The notes beneath the pieces were generated by a model. The model made no database searches, was not told where the DNA came from, and saw nothing but the letters and a program-made list of their open reading frames with translations. From contig JADJOM010000003.1 of the NCBI GenBank assembly GCA_016713785.1, positions 310,001 through 374,000 on the forward strand: DNA of 64,000 nt. Reading direction: 5' to 3'. Shown here piece by piece: positions 51,634 through 60,997 of this stretch. The DNA comes from Gemmatimonadota bacterium. Lineage in GTDB: Bacteria; Gemmatimonadota; Gemmatimonadetes; Gemmatimonadales; GWC2-71-9. The first letter of the stretch is position 1; every line of letters starts with the position of its first letter. Position numbers and translations under genes: made by a program.

Positions 51634-52878
51634 ATGCGAATCACATATTTTGTGCAGCAGTTCCCGCCGGAACTCGGGGCGGGTGCGGCACGGTGCGGGG
51701 AAATGAGCCGGCGATGGGTCTCCCTCGGGGCGCAACTGTCGGTCTTCACCGGCATGCCGAGCCGTCCGCAAGGCCGGATCGCCCAGGAGTACCGAGGCAA
51801 GCTGACTGCGACGGAGCGGATGCCGGGGCTCACGGTGTACCGAACGTGGCTCTACGCCCACCCGGCCGGCGGGATGGCCCGGACGCTCGCGAACAACCTG
51901 ACCTTCCTGGTTTCAGGTTCCCTGAACCTCCTCCTGCGTTCGGCGCCGGCGGACGTGGTGATCGCGAGCAGCCCCCCGTTCTTCCCGCTGTTGGCCGGTC
52001 CGATCGCCGCACGCCGGCGCCGCGCCCTCCTTGTGCTTGAGGTCCGCGACCTCTGGCCGGACTACCTGGTGGAAATGGGCCGTCTGCCGGACGGGGTGAT
52101 TCGGCGGGCACTGTTCGCACTGGAGCGGCGACTCCTCGCCGGAGCTGACCTGGTCATCACGGTGACGGAGCCGCTTCGGCAGCGACTGATCGAGAAGGGC
52201 GTGGTACCGGAGAAAGTCATCGTGGCGCCGAACGGGGTCGACACGGATGCGTACTACCACGACCCCGGACCGCTGCCATTGCCGGAGGGCACCATCCCGG
52301 ACGGTCGATTTGTGGTCGGCTACCTGGGGAATTTCGGGGCCGGTCAGGCGCTTGAGCACGTCATCGAGGCCGCCCACCTGGTCGAACGTGAGGACCCGTC
52401 GGTCGAATTCGTCCTCGTCGGGGACGGCCTCGAGCGGGCGAGGGTCGAGCAGGCGATGGCACACCTGCGCCCCGCCAACTGCCGTCTCGCCCCCGTGCTT
52501 CCAAGGGAACTGACCCGGCGATTCTATAGCGCCTGCGATGCCTGTCTGGTTCCGCTGGCCCCCTGGCCAGCGCTGGCTGGCGCCCTGCCCACCAAGTTCT
52601 TCGAGGCACTGGCCTGCGAACGACCGATCGTGGCGGCGGCCACCGGAGAGATCCCGCGAGTCCTTGCCGAGGCGGGCGCGGGACTAGCCGCTCCCCCCGG
52701 CGATCCCGCCGCACTCGCGCGGGCGGTGCTCGCCCTTCGCGCGCTGTCACCTGCCGAACGCGCCGCCATGGGGCGGCGTGGCCGAGCCTATGTGGTGGAG
52801 GGATACGACCGACGGGCAGTGGCGGACCGGCTGTACCGGATCTTCGCAGCGGCACTCGATCTGCGGGCGTCCACGTGA
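51634..52878 (+). CDS. GT4-family glycosyltransferase, WbuB-like
   Basis: A 414-residue GT-B glycosyltransferase. It begins MRITYFVQQFPPELGAGAAR and has ADVVIASSPPFFPLLAG, VLEVRDLWPDYLVEMG, VITVTEPLRQRLIEKG, VAPNGVDTDAYY and the donor site LPTKFFEALACERPIVAAAT. This set is typical of the WbuB/WbnK group, which adds N-acetyl-fucosamine-like sugars, though the donor cannot be read from sequence. The stop overlaps the GTG of the next gene, so it forms an operon with the two genes downstream. Confidence 0.88.
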   Translation: MRITYFVQQFPPELGAGAARCGEMSRRWVSLGAQLSVFTGMPSRPQGRIAQEYRGKLTATERMPGLTVYRTWLYAHPAGGMARTLANNLTFLVSGSLNLLLRSAPADVVIASSPPFFPLLAGPIAARRRRALLVLEVRDLWPDYLVEMGRLPDGVIRRALFALERRLLAGADLVITVTEPLRQRLIEKGVVPEKVIVAPNGVDTDAYYHDPGPLPLPEGTIPDGRFVVGYLGNFGAGQALEHVIEAAHLVEREDPSVEFVLVGDGLERARVEQAMAHLRPANCRLAPVLPRELTRRFYSACDACLVPLAPWPALAGALPTKFFEALACERPIVAAATGEIPRVLAEAGAGLAAPPGDPAALARAVLALRALSPAERAAMGRRGRAYVVEGYDRRAVADRLYRIFAAALDLRAST

Positions 52879-53822
52879 CGCGGATCCTGGTGACGGGGGC
52901 CGATGGTTTCGTCGGGCGGCAGCTGGTGAATACGGCCGCCGGGCGAGGACACCATGTGGTTGCCGCCACTCGAAGGTCGGGATCAGTGCCCGAGGCAGAG
53001 GTGGTGTCTGTCGGCGAGGTCGGTCCGGACACCGACTGGCGGGGGGCGCTCCGTGGCGTCCAGGCGGTCGTCCATCTCGCCGCCCGGGTGCATGTGATGC
53101 AGGAGACGGCCCCGGATTCGCTGGCCGTGTTTCGCCGGGTGAATGTCGCGGGGAGCGATACCCTGGCGCGGCAGGCCGCAGAGGCGGGCGTGCGTCGCCT
53201 GGTGTTCGTGAGCAGCATCAAGGTTCATGGAGAGGCGACCCACGGCGACCCGCTCCGTGAACAGGACTCCCCGGCCCCGGCGGATCCCTATGGGCGGTCC
53301 AAGCTCGAGGCCGAGCAAGCCGTGTGGCAGGTAGCAGACGGACATGCGATCGAAGTGACTGTTGTTCGGCCCGTCCTGGTGGTGGGGCCCGGGGCGGGGG
53401 GCAACCTGCGGCGCCTCCTGGCGCTGGTCCGGCGCGGAGTGCCGCTGCCATTCGCCGGACTGGCCAACCGGCGGAGCCTCATCGGGCGGGAATCCTTGGC
53501 GGAACTCCTGCTGCAGTGCGCCAACCACCCCGCGGCGGCAGGCGAGACCTTTCTGGCTGCGGACGCTCCCGCGGTGTCGACCGAGGACCTGATTCTCGCG
53601 ATCGGGCGCGGGCTGGGGCGAGCCCCACGGCTGCTGCGGATGCCGACCGTCCTCGGTGCCCTTGTGAGCTGGATTCCGGCGATCGGGGCGAACTGGTCCC
53701 GCCTCACCGGTTCCCTGGAGGTTGATGCCGGGAAGGCCCGGCGGCTCCTCGGCTGGGAGGCCCCGATGCCGATCCTCAAGGCAGTGGAGGCGATGGCAGC
53801 CGCGGACCGGAGGGGGGCATGA
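52875..53822 (+). CDS. NAD-dependent nucleotide-sugar epimerase/reductase (WbpV-like)
   Basis: A 315-residue extended SDR: cofactor motif VTGADGFVGRQLV, HLAARVHVM, VFVSSIKVHG with Ser, and the catalytic DPYGRSKLEAE (Tyr-x3-Lys). FAGLANRRSLIGRESLAELL and the end NWSRLTGSLEVDAGKARRLL are typical of the WbpV/WreQ group that reduces 4-keto intermediates to UDP-QuiNAc or UDP-FucNAc. The GTG start overlaps the preceding stop. Together with a WbpL-like gene directly behind it and WbpM farther on, it mirrors the end of Pseudomonas O-antigen clusters. Confidence 0.85.
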   Translation: MTRILVTGADGFVGRQLVNTAAGRGHHVVAATRRSGSVPEAEVVSVGEVGPDTDWRGALRGVQAVVHLAARVHVMQETAPDSLAVFRRVNVAGSDTLARQAAEAGVRRLVFVSSIKVHGEATHGDPLREQDSPAPADPYGRSKLEAEQAVWQVADGHAIEVTVVRPVLVVGPGAGGNLRRLLALVRRGVPLPFAGLANRRSLIGRESLAELLLQCANHPAAAGETFLAADAPAVSTEDLILAIGRGLGRAPRLLRMPTVLGALVSWIPAIGANWSRLTGSLEVDAGKARRLLGWEAPMPILKAVEAMAAADRRGA

Positions 53823-54796
53823 GCGCAGTCCTGCTTCCGGGATTTGCCTTGGCGCTCTCGTGGTCTCTGACGGCGTTCGTCCTTCGGCGGGCTCCAATGG
53901 ATCATCCCACCGACCGCAGTCTCCATGAGGTGCCTACCCCTAGGGGTGGGGGACTCGGCCTGGTCGTCGCCGTGCTGGTGGTGACTGCCCTCGCATGGGG
54001 CCTGGGAGAGGTAGGCCGGGGACTCGCCGTGGCGCTGCTGGGTGGCGGGAGCCTCGTGGCGGCAGTGGGCTGGTGGGATGACCACCAAGGGTTGTCCGCC
54101 GGGGTCCGGTTCGTGGCCCACCTCGCCGCTGCTGCCTGGGCGGTGGCCTGGATGGGCGGGATGCCCACCCTGTCGCTGGGCTCGCAGGTGGTTGTCCTGG
54201 GGCCGGTCGGTGCGGTGCTTGCCACCATCGCGCTGGTATGGGGGATCAACCTCTACAACTTCATGGACGGAATTGACGGGCTGGCCGGCCTTGAGGCGGT
54301 TTGCGTAGGTGTCGGTGCGGCCCTGCTGCTTTGGCCGACGGGTGGCCCGGCCGCCGCGACCCTGCCACTCACCCTCGCCGCCGCCGCTGCGGGATTCCTG
54401 GCATGGAACTGGGCGCCGGCGCGGATCTTCATGGGGGATGTCGGCAGCGGGTTTCTCGGACTGGCAATCGGGGTGCTGGCGCTCGCCGGTGAGCGATCGT
54501 TCGGCGTGCCATCCTTGGCCTGGGTCACCCTGGGGATGGTGTTCCTCCTCGACGCGACCGTCACGCTGTTGCGGCGGGGTCTGCGGGGCGAGCGGGTCTA
54601 TGCAGCCCATCGCTCGCACGCCTACCAGCGCCTGGTGCGGGCGGGATGGAGCCACCGACGGGTCGCGCTCTGCGTGCTGGGCCTGAATCTGGTGCTTATC
54701 GGGCTCAGCCGGCTGCCAACGCTGCTGGGGGTGGTCGTTTCGGTGGCAGTGGTCGGGCTGGGTTACCTGATGGCAGGTCGTGTCCGGGCGATGTAG
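53819..54796 (+). CDS. wbpL: undecaprenyl-phosphate GlcNAc-1-phosphate transferase-like (WbpL/WecA)
   Basis: A 325-residue membrane protein of the MraY/WecA superfamily that transfers a sugar-1-phosphate to undecaprenyl phosphate and so starts the repeat unit. Motifs: MDHPTDRSLHEVPTPRGGG, GWWDDHQGL (Asp-Asp), NLYNFMDGIDGLAG, RIFMGDVGSGFLG and HRSHAYQRL, all of the WbpL type. About ten membrane helices. ATG overlaps the epimerase stop. It would use the sugar made by WbpM plus the WbpV-like reductase. Confidence 0.92.
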   Translation: MSAVLLPGFALALSWSLTAFVLRRAPMDHPTDRSLHEVPTPRGGGLGLVVAVLVVTALAWGLGEVGRGLAVALLGGGSLVAAVGWWDDHQGLSAGVRFVAHLAAAAWAVAWMGGMPTLSLGSQVVVLGPVGAVLATIALVWGINLYNFMDGIDGLAGLEAVCVGVGAALLLWPTGGPAAATLPLTLAAAAAGFLAWNWAPARIFMGDVGSGFLGLAIGVLALAGERSFGVPSLAWVTLGMVFLLDATVTLLRRGLRGERVYAAHRSHAYQRLVRAGWSHRRVALCVLGLNLVLIGLSRLPTLLGVVVSVAVVGLGYLMAGRVRAM

Positions 54797-54799
54797 TCG

Positions 54800-55399
54800 T
54801 CAGGGCAGCGGAAAGAGCGCCTCCTCCACCAGCGCGCAGAGCACATGCCCCGCGGCGATGTGCACCTCCTGGATGTGCTGGGTCTCGCCGCTCGGCGCCA
54901 GCACCGCCACGTCGGCCAGCGCCCGCGCCTTCCCGCCGGTTCCCCCGCTGAAGAGGATCGTCCCGAGCCCCTGGGCCCGCGCCCGCTCCAGGGCGCGCAG
55001 CACGTTGGGGGAGTTGCCGCTCGTGGTGATGCCCACCAGCACGTCGCCCGCCTGGCCCAGCGCCTCCACCTGCCGCTCGAAGACGTGCTCGAAGCCGAAG
55101 TCGTTGGCGTTCGCGGTCAGGAACGAGGTGTCGGTGGTCAGTGCCAGCGCGGGCAGGGCCCGACGGGGCCGGTCGTGGTTGAGGGAGCTCACCAGCTCCG
55201 CCGCGAGATGCTGGCAGTCGGCGGCGCTGCCGCCGTTGCCGCAGAAGAGCACCTTGCCACCCCGGGCATAGCAGGCCACCACCAGCTCCGCGGCCCGGGC
55301 GATGTCCGCCGCGCAGGCGGTGGCGGCGGCGCGCTTGACCTCGGCGCTGCGCTCGAGGTACTCGCGGACCCGGGCCGCGAGCGGCGATTCAGCGGGCAT
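54800..55399 (-). CDS. gmhA: D-sedoheptulose 7-phosphate isomerase
   Basis: A 199-residue SIS-domain isomerase making D-glycero-D-manno-heptose 7-phosphate. VLFCGNGGSAADCQHLAAEL is the active-site loop; VGITTSGNSPNVLRAL and GETQHIQEVHIAAGHVLCAL, with the conserved Glu/His, complete the site. ATG 55399 overlaps the gmhB-like stop by 11 bases. It lies on the minus strand between wbpL and wbpM, so gmhAB may be a later insertion in the cluster. It points to a heptose-containing glycan. Confidence 0.93.
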   Translation of the reverse strand: MPAESPLAARVREYLERSAEVKRAAATACAADIARAAELVVACYARGGKVLFCGNGGSAADCQHLAAELVSSLNHDRPRRALPALALTTDTSFLTANANDFGFEHVFERQVEALGQAGDVLVGITTSGNSPNVLRALERARAQGLGTILFSGGTGGKARALADVAVLAPSGETQHIQEVHIAAGHVLCALVEEALFPLP

Positions 55400-56183
55400 C
55401 CGATGCTCCTTCACTGGGGGTGACGACGCGGGGGACACCCGCGGGGTGGGTGCAGATGCGCGCGAGCGCGTCGAGGTCGTCGATGACGAAGTCCGGCACC
55501 ACCGTGCCCGCGGCCAGGGTGGCCTGGCCGTATCCCGAGGTGACGAGGAAGGTGGGGACGCCGAGGCGGCGGCCGAGGGCCAGGTCACTGGCCTTGTCGC
55601 CGACGACGACCGACCGGGTCAGGTCGAGGCCATGGTCCGCCGCCGCCCGGCGGGCCAGCAGGTCGGACGGCTTGCGGCAGGGGCAGCCATCGTCGGGGCC
55701 GTGAGTGCAGGCGTACATGCCCGTCAGGCGCACGCCGTCTGCGGCCAGCAGCGTTTCCAGCCGCGCGTGGACCGCCACCAGGCCCGCGGGGGTGATGCGC
55801 CCCGCCGCGATGCCGCTCTGGTTGGTGATGACCACGAGCGCCACGCCGGCCTCCTGCAGGCGGCGGAGCCCCTGGGCGGCGCCCGGGAGGAGCTCCACGC
55901 CCGCCGGATCGGCCAGGTAGTGGCGATCCACGTTGATGGTGCCGTCGCGGTCGAGGAGGGCGGTCGAGGGGCGCCACGCGCCTTTCAGGGTGCGCGGGGG
56001 CCCGCCCGGCGCCGCCGCCCCGATCCAGCCCCGGGCGCCGCCGCCGTGGGCCAGCGTCACCACCCGATCCGGGGTGGCCCGGAGGGCCGCCAGCAGGGCG
56101 GGGAGGTTGAGGTCCGCTTCTCCCGAGTCCGGCAGCTCGAGGTGCAGGCCCGGGCCGACGGCCAGCACGTCGGCCGCCGCCAA
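55389..56183 (-). CDS. gmhB: HAD-family heptose bisphosphate phosphatase (GmhB-like) with N-terminal extension
   Basis: The C-terminal 190 residues match GmhB: ALLDRDGTINVD with the nucleophile Asp, VITNQSGIAAGRI, the zinc-binding Cys/His set in YACTHGPDDGCPCRKP and VVVGDKASDLALGRRLGVP. About 70 residues before it (LHLELPDSGEADLNLPALL and VVTLAHGGGARGWIG) are unexplained. The start is uncertain: TTG 56183 is the first possible start in this frame, while an ATG at about 56226 in another frame would join if the GGGGG near 56189 had an indel. Removes the 7-phosphate of heptose 1,7-bisphosphate, next to gmhA in the pathway. The kinase and nucleotidyltransferase are not in the window. Confidence 0.85.
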   Translation of the reverse strand: MAAADVLAVGPGLHLELPDSGEADLNLPALLAALRATPDRVVTLAHGGGARGWIGAAAPGGPPRTLKGAWRPSTALLDRDGTINVDRHYLADPAGVELLPGAAQGLRRLQEAGVALVVITNQSGIAAGRITPAGLVAVHARLETLLAADGVRLTGMYACTHGPDDGCPCRKPSDLLARRAAADHGLDLTRSVVVGDKASDLALGRRLGVPTFLVTSGYGQATLAAGTVVPDFVIDDLDALARICTHPAGVPRVVTPSEGASDAR

Positions 56184-56422
56184 TCCCCCACGACCCAGGT
56201 GCCGGGGTGGCGGGTATCTCCCGCCATCCTCCGTCGGAGTGTCTTCGGACGCGGAGGGGGGCTACGGGCATGAGACCATGAGGTGGCGGGAGGGTCGTAG
56301 CTTAGGGGGGGCCGGGAACGGGAGCAAGCGTACCATCCCGGCGGGACCGGCGTCCTCCTCCGGGCGCCCCGGGCGGGTCATTCATGACTTCCCTGGTCCC
56401 TAAGTGATTTGCTGGCTTCGGA

Positions 56423-56450
56423 TTGACTCCACCATGCCCCGAGCTACATT
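56423..56450 (+). promoter_or_regulatory. wbpM promoter
   Basis: TTGACT (56423-56428), a 16-base spacer and TACATT (56445-56450), eight bases before ATG 56459. The best -35/-10 pair in the window; again no room for a Shine-Dalgarno leader. Confidence 0.65.
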
Positions 56451-56458
56451 CAGGTCAC

Positions 56459-58387
56459 ATGCGCGATACTCTCCGGAACGGATTCCGCAATCGCTATCTG
56501 TTCGCGCTCGATCTGGTTCTGCTGCCGCTGGCAACCTACCTCGCGTTCGTGGTGCGCTTCGAGGGGTTGTTCGACTGGCGGGAACCGTACCGGGCCGTCG
56601 CCCCGGTATTCCTCGCCGTCACCCTGCCGGTCAAGCTCGCCCTCCTGATCAGCTTCGGGCTCTATCGGAGACTGTGGCGCTTCGCCAGCGTCTCCGAACT
56701 GGAGTCGATCCTGCTGGCGACCGGCACCTCCGCGGTGCTCTGCTCGCTCATCGGCCTGTGGGTGCTGCCGTGGCTGGGCCTGATTCCCCTGCGCGTGCCC
56801 CTCGGCGTGCTCGCGGTGGACGCGCTCATGACCGCCGTGGCGGTGTCGCTGCCCCGGTTCATCCTGCGCACGGTGATCTGGCACCTGGAGGGCCGGCCCG
56901 GGCACGGGGGGTCACGGGTGCTGATCGCCGGGGCTGGGCAGGCGGGCGGCTTCCTGGTCAAGCAGCTCAAGAGCCACGGGGAGATCGGCCTCATCCCCGT
57001 CGGGTTCGTGGATGACGACCGGGGCAAGCAGGACCACAAGCTCCACGGCCTGCCGGTGCTCGGCCGGCTGGCCGATACCGCCCGGGTGTGCCGGGAGCAG
57101 GCCATCGGCGAGATCCTGATCGCCATGCCGACGGCGGCGGGCACCGTGGTCCGCGACCTGGTGCGTGCGGCCTCCGATGCCGGCGTCCGCACCCGCACCC
57201 TCCCCGGGCTGAGTGACATCCTCTCCGGCCGGTTCGATCCCTTTGCCCTGCGGCAGGTGGAGATCCACGACCTGCTGCGGCGCGAGCCGGTGAGCATCGA
57301 CCTGCGCCAGGTGCAGGGGCTGATCACGGAGCGGGTGGTGCTGGTGACCGGCGCCGGCGGCTCGATCGGCTCGGAGCTCTGCCGCCAGGTGTGTGCCCTC
57401 GAGCCGGCGCGGCTGGTGCTGCTGGGGCACGGCGAGAACTCGATCTTCGGGATCCAGCAGGAGCTGCGGGAGCGGTTCCCGCACATTCCCCTCGAGAGCA
57501 TCATCGCCGACGTGAAGGACGGGGCGCGGCTGGGCGCGATCTTCGAGCGCTTCGGGCCCTACACCGTGTTCCACGCGGCGGCGCACAAGCACGTGCCGCT
57601 CATGGAGGAGAACGTCGCCGAGGCGGTGCTCAACAACGTGCTGGGCACCCGCAACGTGGTCACGGCGGCGGCGCAGGCCGGCACCGCCCACCTGGTGCTC
57701 ATCTCCACCGACAAGGCGGTGCGGCCCACCAGCGTGATGGGCGCCACCAAGCGGGTGGCGGAGCAGATCGTGCAGACCTTCGCCGAGGACCGGGGCCGGA
57801 ATTTTGCCGCGGTGCGGTTCGGGAACGTGCTGGGCAGCCGGGGCAGCGTGGTGCCGACCTTCCTCAAGCAGATTGCCGCCGGCGGCCCGGTGACGGTGAC
57901 CCACCCCGAGATGCGCCGCTACTTCATGACCATCCCCGAGGCGGTGCAGCTGGTGCTGCAGGCCGGGGCGCTGGGCAAGGGCGGTGAGGTGTTCGTGCTG
58001 GACATGGGGGAGCCGGTGAAGATCGCCGACCTGGCCGCGGACCTGATCCGGCTGTCGGGGAAGGAAGTGGGCCGCGACGTGGAGATCCGCTTCAGCGGCA
58101 CCCGGCCCGGCGAGAAGCTCTACGAGGAGCTGTTCTTCGACGCCGAGCACGCGAGCCCCACGGAGCATCCCAAGGTGCTGCGGGCCCGCAACGCCGCGCT
58201 CCCGGTGGGGGTGAGCACCGTGGTGGGCGACCTGATCCAGGCGGCGGAGGAGGGGTGGGCGGCGGAGGACCTGCGGGGCCTGCTCAAGCGGCTGGTGCCC
58301 GACTACGAGCCCTCGCTCGCCGGGATGCCGGTGCGGCAGGAGAACCGGAGCCGCGACAGCGGGAAGCGGCTCCGCGGCGAGGAGTGA
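56459..58387 (+). CDS. wbpM: UDP-GlcNAc 4,6-dehydratase (WbpM/PglF/CapD-like)
   Basis: A 642-residue membrane-bound dehydratase. Four membrane helices in the first 150 residues, a first Rossmann-like domain (VLIAGAGQAGGFLVKQL), then the catalytic SDR: VLVTGAGGSIGSELCRQV, DKAVRPTSVMGATKR with Met in place of Tyr as in WbpM, FGNVLGSRGSVVPTF and GTRPGEKLYEELF. It makes UDP-4-keto-6-deoxy-GlcNAc for N-acetyl-fucosamine, quinovosamine or bacillosamine. ATG 56459 is taken because the promoter ends eight bases before it; an upstream in-frame start lies on the -35 box. It is convergent with the export gene nine bases after its stop. Confidence 0.93.
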   Translation: MRDTLRNGFRNRYLFALDLVLLPLATYLAFVVRFEGLFDWREPYRAVAPVFLAVTLPVKLALLISFGLYRRLWRFASVSELESILLATGTSAVLCSLIGLWVLPWLGLIPLRVPLGVLAVDALMTAVAVSLPRFILRTVIWHLEGRPGHGGSRVLIAGAGQAGGFLVKQLKSHGEIGLIPVGFVDDDRGKQDHKLHGLPVLGRLADTARVCREQAIGEILIAMPTAAGTVVRDLVRAASDAGVRTRTLPGLSDILSGRFDPFALRQVEIHDLLRREPVSIDLRQVQGLITERVVLVTGAGGSIGSELCRQVCALEPARLVLLGHGENSIFGIQQELRERFPHIPLESIIADVKDGARLGAIFERFGPYTVFHAAAHKHVPLMEENVAEAVLNNVLGTRNVVTAAAQAGTAHLVLISTDKAVRPTSVMGATKRVAEQIVQTFAEDRGRNFAAVRFGNVLGSRGSVVPTFLKQIAAGGPVTVTHPEMRRYFMTIPEAVQLVLQAGALGKGGEVFVLDMGEPVKIADLAADLIRLSGKEVGRDVEIRFSGTRPGEKLYEELFFDAEHASPTEHPKVLRARNAALPVGVSTVVGDLIQAAEEGWAAEDLRGLLKRLVPDYEPSLAGMPVRQENRSRDSGKRLRGEE

Positions 58388-58396
58388 GCCCGCGCC

Positions 58397-60906
58397 CTAC
58401 TTGGTCCGCAGCACCACCACGATGACGGTCGTGAGGCTCGCCAGGATCTGGGCCACCGACCCCGCGAAGCCCAGCCAGTCCTTCTTGTCGTTGGGATCCC
58501 GCTCCGGCACATAGATCGACCCACCCGCCAGGGGCTCCGGCACGCCGTCCGGGAGCCACGACCACCGCTTCTTTACGCTCTCCACCTTGCCGTTGGGCTG
58601 CGTCACGTAGGACCGGTTGCGGTCCGCGCTGCGGGAGTAGCCCCCCGCCGCATTGATGTAGTAGCCCAGGCCCTGGCCCTCGACGTACGTGACCGCGGTG
58701 GGGGCGTTCACCGAGCCGCGCACGTACACCACCGGGACGTACTCGGGGATGATGATGGAGTCGCCCGCGGAGAGGATCAGGTTGTCGCGGAAGCGCGGGT
58801 TGGCGATGACCCGGGGCAGGTCCACGCCGATGCGGCCGCCGCGATCCGAGGTGCGGAAGAACCTGATGCCGGCGGGATAGGCTTCCTTGGTGAGGCCGCC
58901 GGCGCGGTTGATCAGGTCGAGCAGGCGGTCGGTGCGGGTGGTGAGCGCGTAGCGACCGGGGTAGCGCACCTGCCCGGTGAGCGAGACGGTCCGCTGCAGC
59001 TCCCAGTCGGGCTGGCGGAAGATGAGCACGTTGTCGTAGGGCTGCAGCGCCACGTCGGCGGCGCCGTCGGCAGGGGCCCCGACACCCGGGGGGCCGAGGT
59101 AGCGGCCGGCGGGGCCCCGCTCGAAGACGTAGGTCGAGTCGAGCGGCACCCGGAAGGTGGCGGCCACGTGGCCGGTGGCGCGGAGGGCGGCATCGGGAAG
59201 CCGCGCGACCTCCGCCTCGGTGAGCAGCGCATCCTCCGTCAGGCCCTCGACCTCCAGCAGCGCGTCACGCAGGGTGAGGCCCTCGCGGTAGGGCACGCGG
59301 CCGGGGCGGCGCACCGCGCCGGTGACGGCCACGTACCGGAGGGGCCGGAACGACGAGCGCGAGAAGACGGTGATGGCGTCGTCCTCCTGCAGCGGGAGGT
59401 CGTCGGTGACCGCGCCGGTGGAGTCGCGGAAGGCGCTCCGCAGCTGCAGGCGGGTGGAGTCGGGCTGCAGCCGGCTGATGCCGATCTGCGCCAGGTAGAC
59501 GTCGGGCTTGGGACCGCCCGCGAGGCGGATGGCCTCGGACAGCCGCATCCCGGGGCTCAGCCCGATGGCGCCCGGCGTCCAGACGTTGCCGTTGACCATC
59601 ACCAGGTTGCGCCGCCGCTCCGCGACCTCGAAGACGGTCACGGAATCCCCGGGGGCCATGGCGAAGGCCGGCCCGCGCCCGTCCTCGAACTGCTCCGCGC
59701 CGATCTCCAGCACCACGCGGTCCCGGCCTCCGGCGGCGCGCTGCGCCGGGGGCAGGATCCGGTCCACTTGCACCCGTCGCCGGAGCGCCACGGCCTCGAA
59801 CCCGCCCGCCGACAGGAGCAGGTCGCGCAGCGACTCCTCCGCTCGGAGCTCGTAGATGGCGGGCCGGATGATGGCGCCGGTGACCTTCACCTGGGTGCCG
59901 CGCACCGGGACGAAGATCACGTCGCCGTTCTCCAGCCGGGCGTCGCGGCTGTTGTCGCCGCGGAGCAGGTAGTCGTACAGGTCGAGGAATCGAGCAGCCG
60001 CCCGCCGCGCCGGATCTCCACGTGGCGGAAGGAGCCGTTCTCGGTGGGGCCACCCGCCGCGTAGAGCGCGCTCAGCGCCGTGCCCGCGGCCGAGACCTGG
60101 TACGAGCCGGGGCGTGCCACGTCGCCGGTGACGAACACCTGCACGGTGCGCAGCCGCGCCACGGTCACGTTGAACCGGGTGGTGGCGCCGGCCCCCCGCC
60201 GCACGCCGGAATACACCCGCCCCAGCCGGGCATAGAGCAGGTCCTCGAGCTGGCCGAGGGTGAGGTTCGAGACGTAGAGCTGGCCCACCTGCGGGATCGC
60301 GATGAAGCCCTCGCGGGTGACCACGAGCTCATGGGCCAGCTCGACGTCGCCGGTGAGGATGAGCACCAGCCCGTCGCCCGGGCCGAGCCGGTAGTTGGCG
60401 TCGACGGGCCCGGAGAGCTCCGGCGAGAAGACGGTGAGGGAGCGGCGGAAGAGCGTGAGCCCGAAGACCTGCAGCGTGCTGGTGGTATCGGAGAGCGAAT
60501 CGGCGCGCAGCGAGTCGGCCAGCTTGAGGGCCGAGTCGGTGAGCACCAGCAGCGACTCGGCGTCCTCGGCGCTCACCAGCCCGAGCACCCGGCTGGCCTC
60601 GAGGATGTCGGTGCCGGGGTTCAGCTTGCGGGTGGTGTCGGCGCCGGCCAGGTAGGGATCGAGCAGGTCTTCCGGATATCCCGCCGCACGGAGGCGGGCG
60701 CGGATCTGTTCCGGGGTGAGGCCTGAGGTCCCGATCCGCTCCCGCAGCTGGCGCACCAGGTCGGGCCGGGTCTGCAGCAGCTGGCGCGCCTGGTCGGGCG
60801 CGGGGAGTCCGCCCGTCGGCACCTGGGCCAGCAGCGGCGTCGCGGAGAGGAGGGCGAGCGAGAGACCGAGCGGGAGGTGCCGGAACAGCCGGTGGAGTCT
60901 CGACAT
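58397..60906 (-). CDS. poly-SLBB polysaccharide export protein, frameshifted
   Basis: A large outer-envelope export protein: signal peptide at residues 1-28 (LPLGLSLALLSATPLLAQ), then DANYRLGPGDGLVLIL (polysaccharide export domain) and repeated SLBB-type units, each with a V.V.G.V..PG core, for example VFVTGDVARPGSYQVSAAGT, VKVTGAIIRPAIYELRAEES, VAVTGAVRRPGRVPYREG and VSLTGQVRYPGRYALTTR. It ends with a C-terminal membrane helix (ILASLTTVIVVVLRTK). One base is missing near 59988, where GGRLLD shifts to FLDLYDYLLRGDN. Corrected length is about 836 residues, more than twice Wza. It is last in a minus-strand run wecB, glycosyltransferase, export protein, with an 91-bp gap before it. Confidence 0.85.
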
Positions 60907-60997
60907 GGCTGGGAAGATGCCCGGCTCTCCGGAGCCGGTCAACCAGCGCCGGAGGCGGAATCTCCCGGGTGGCGCGATGGGGGGCTTGCCGTGCCGA

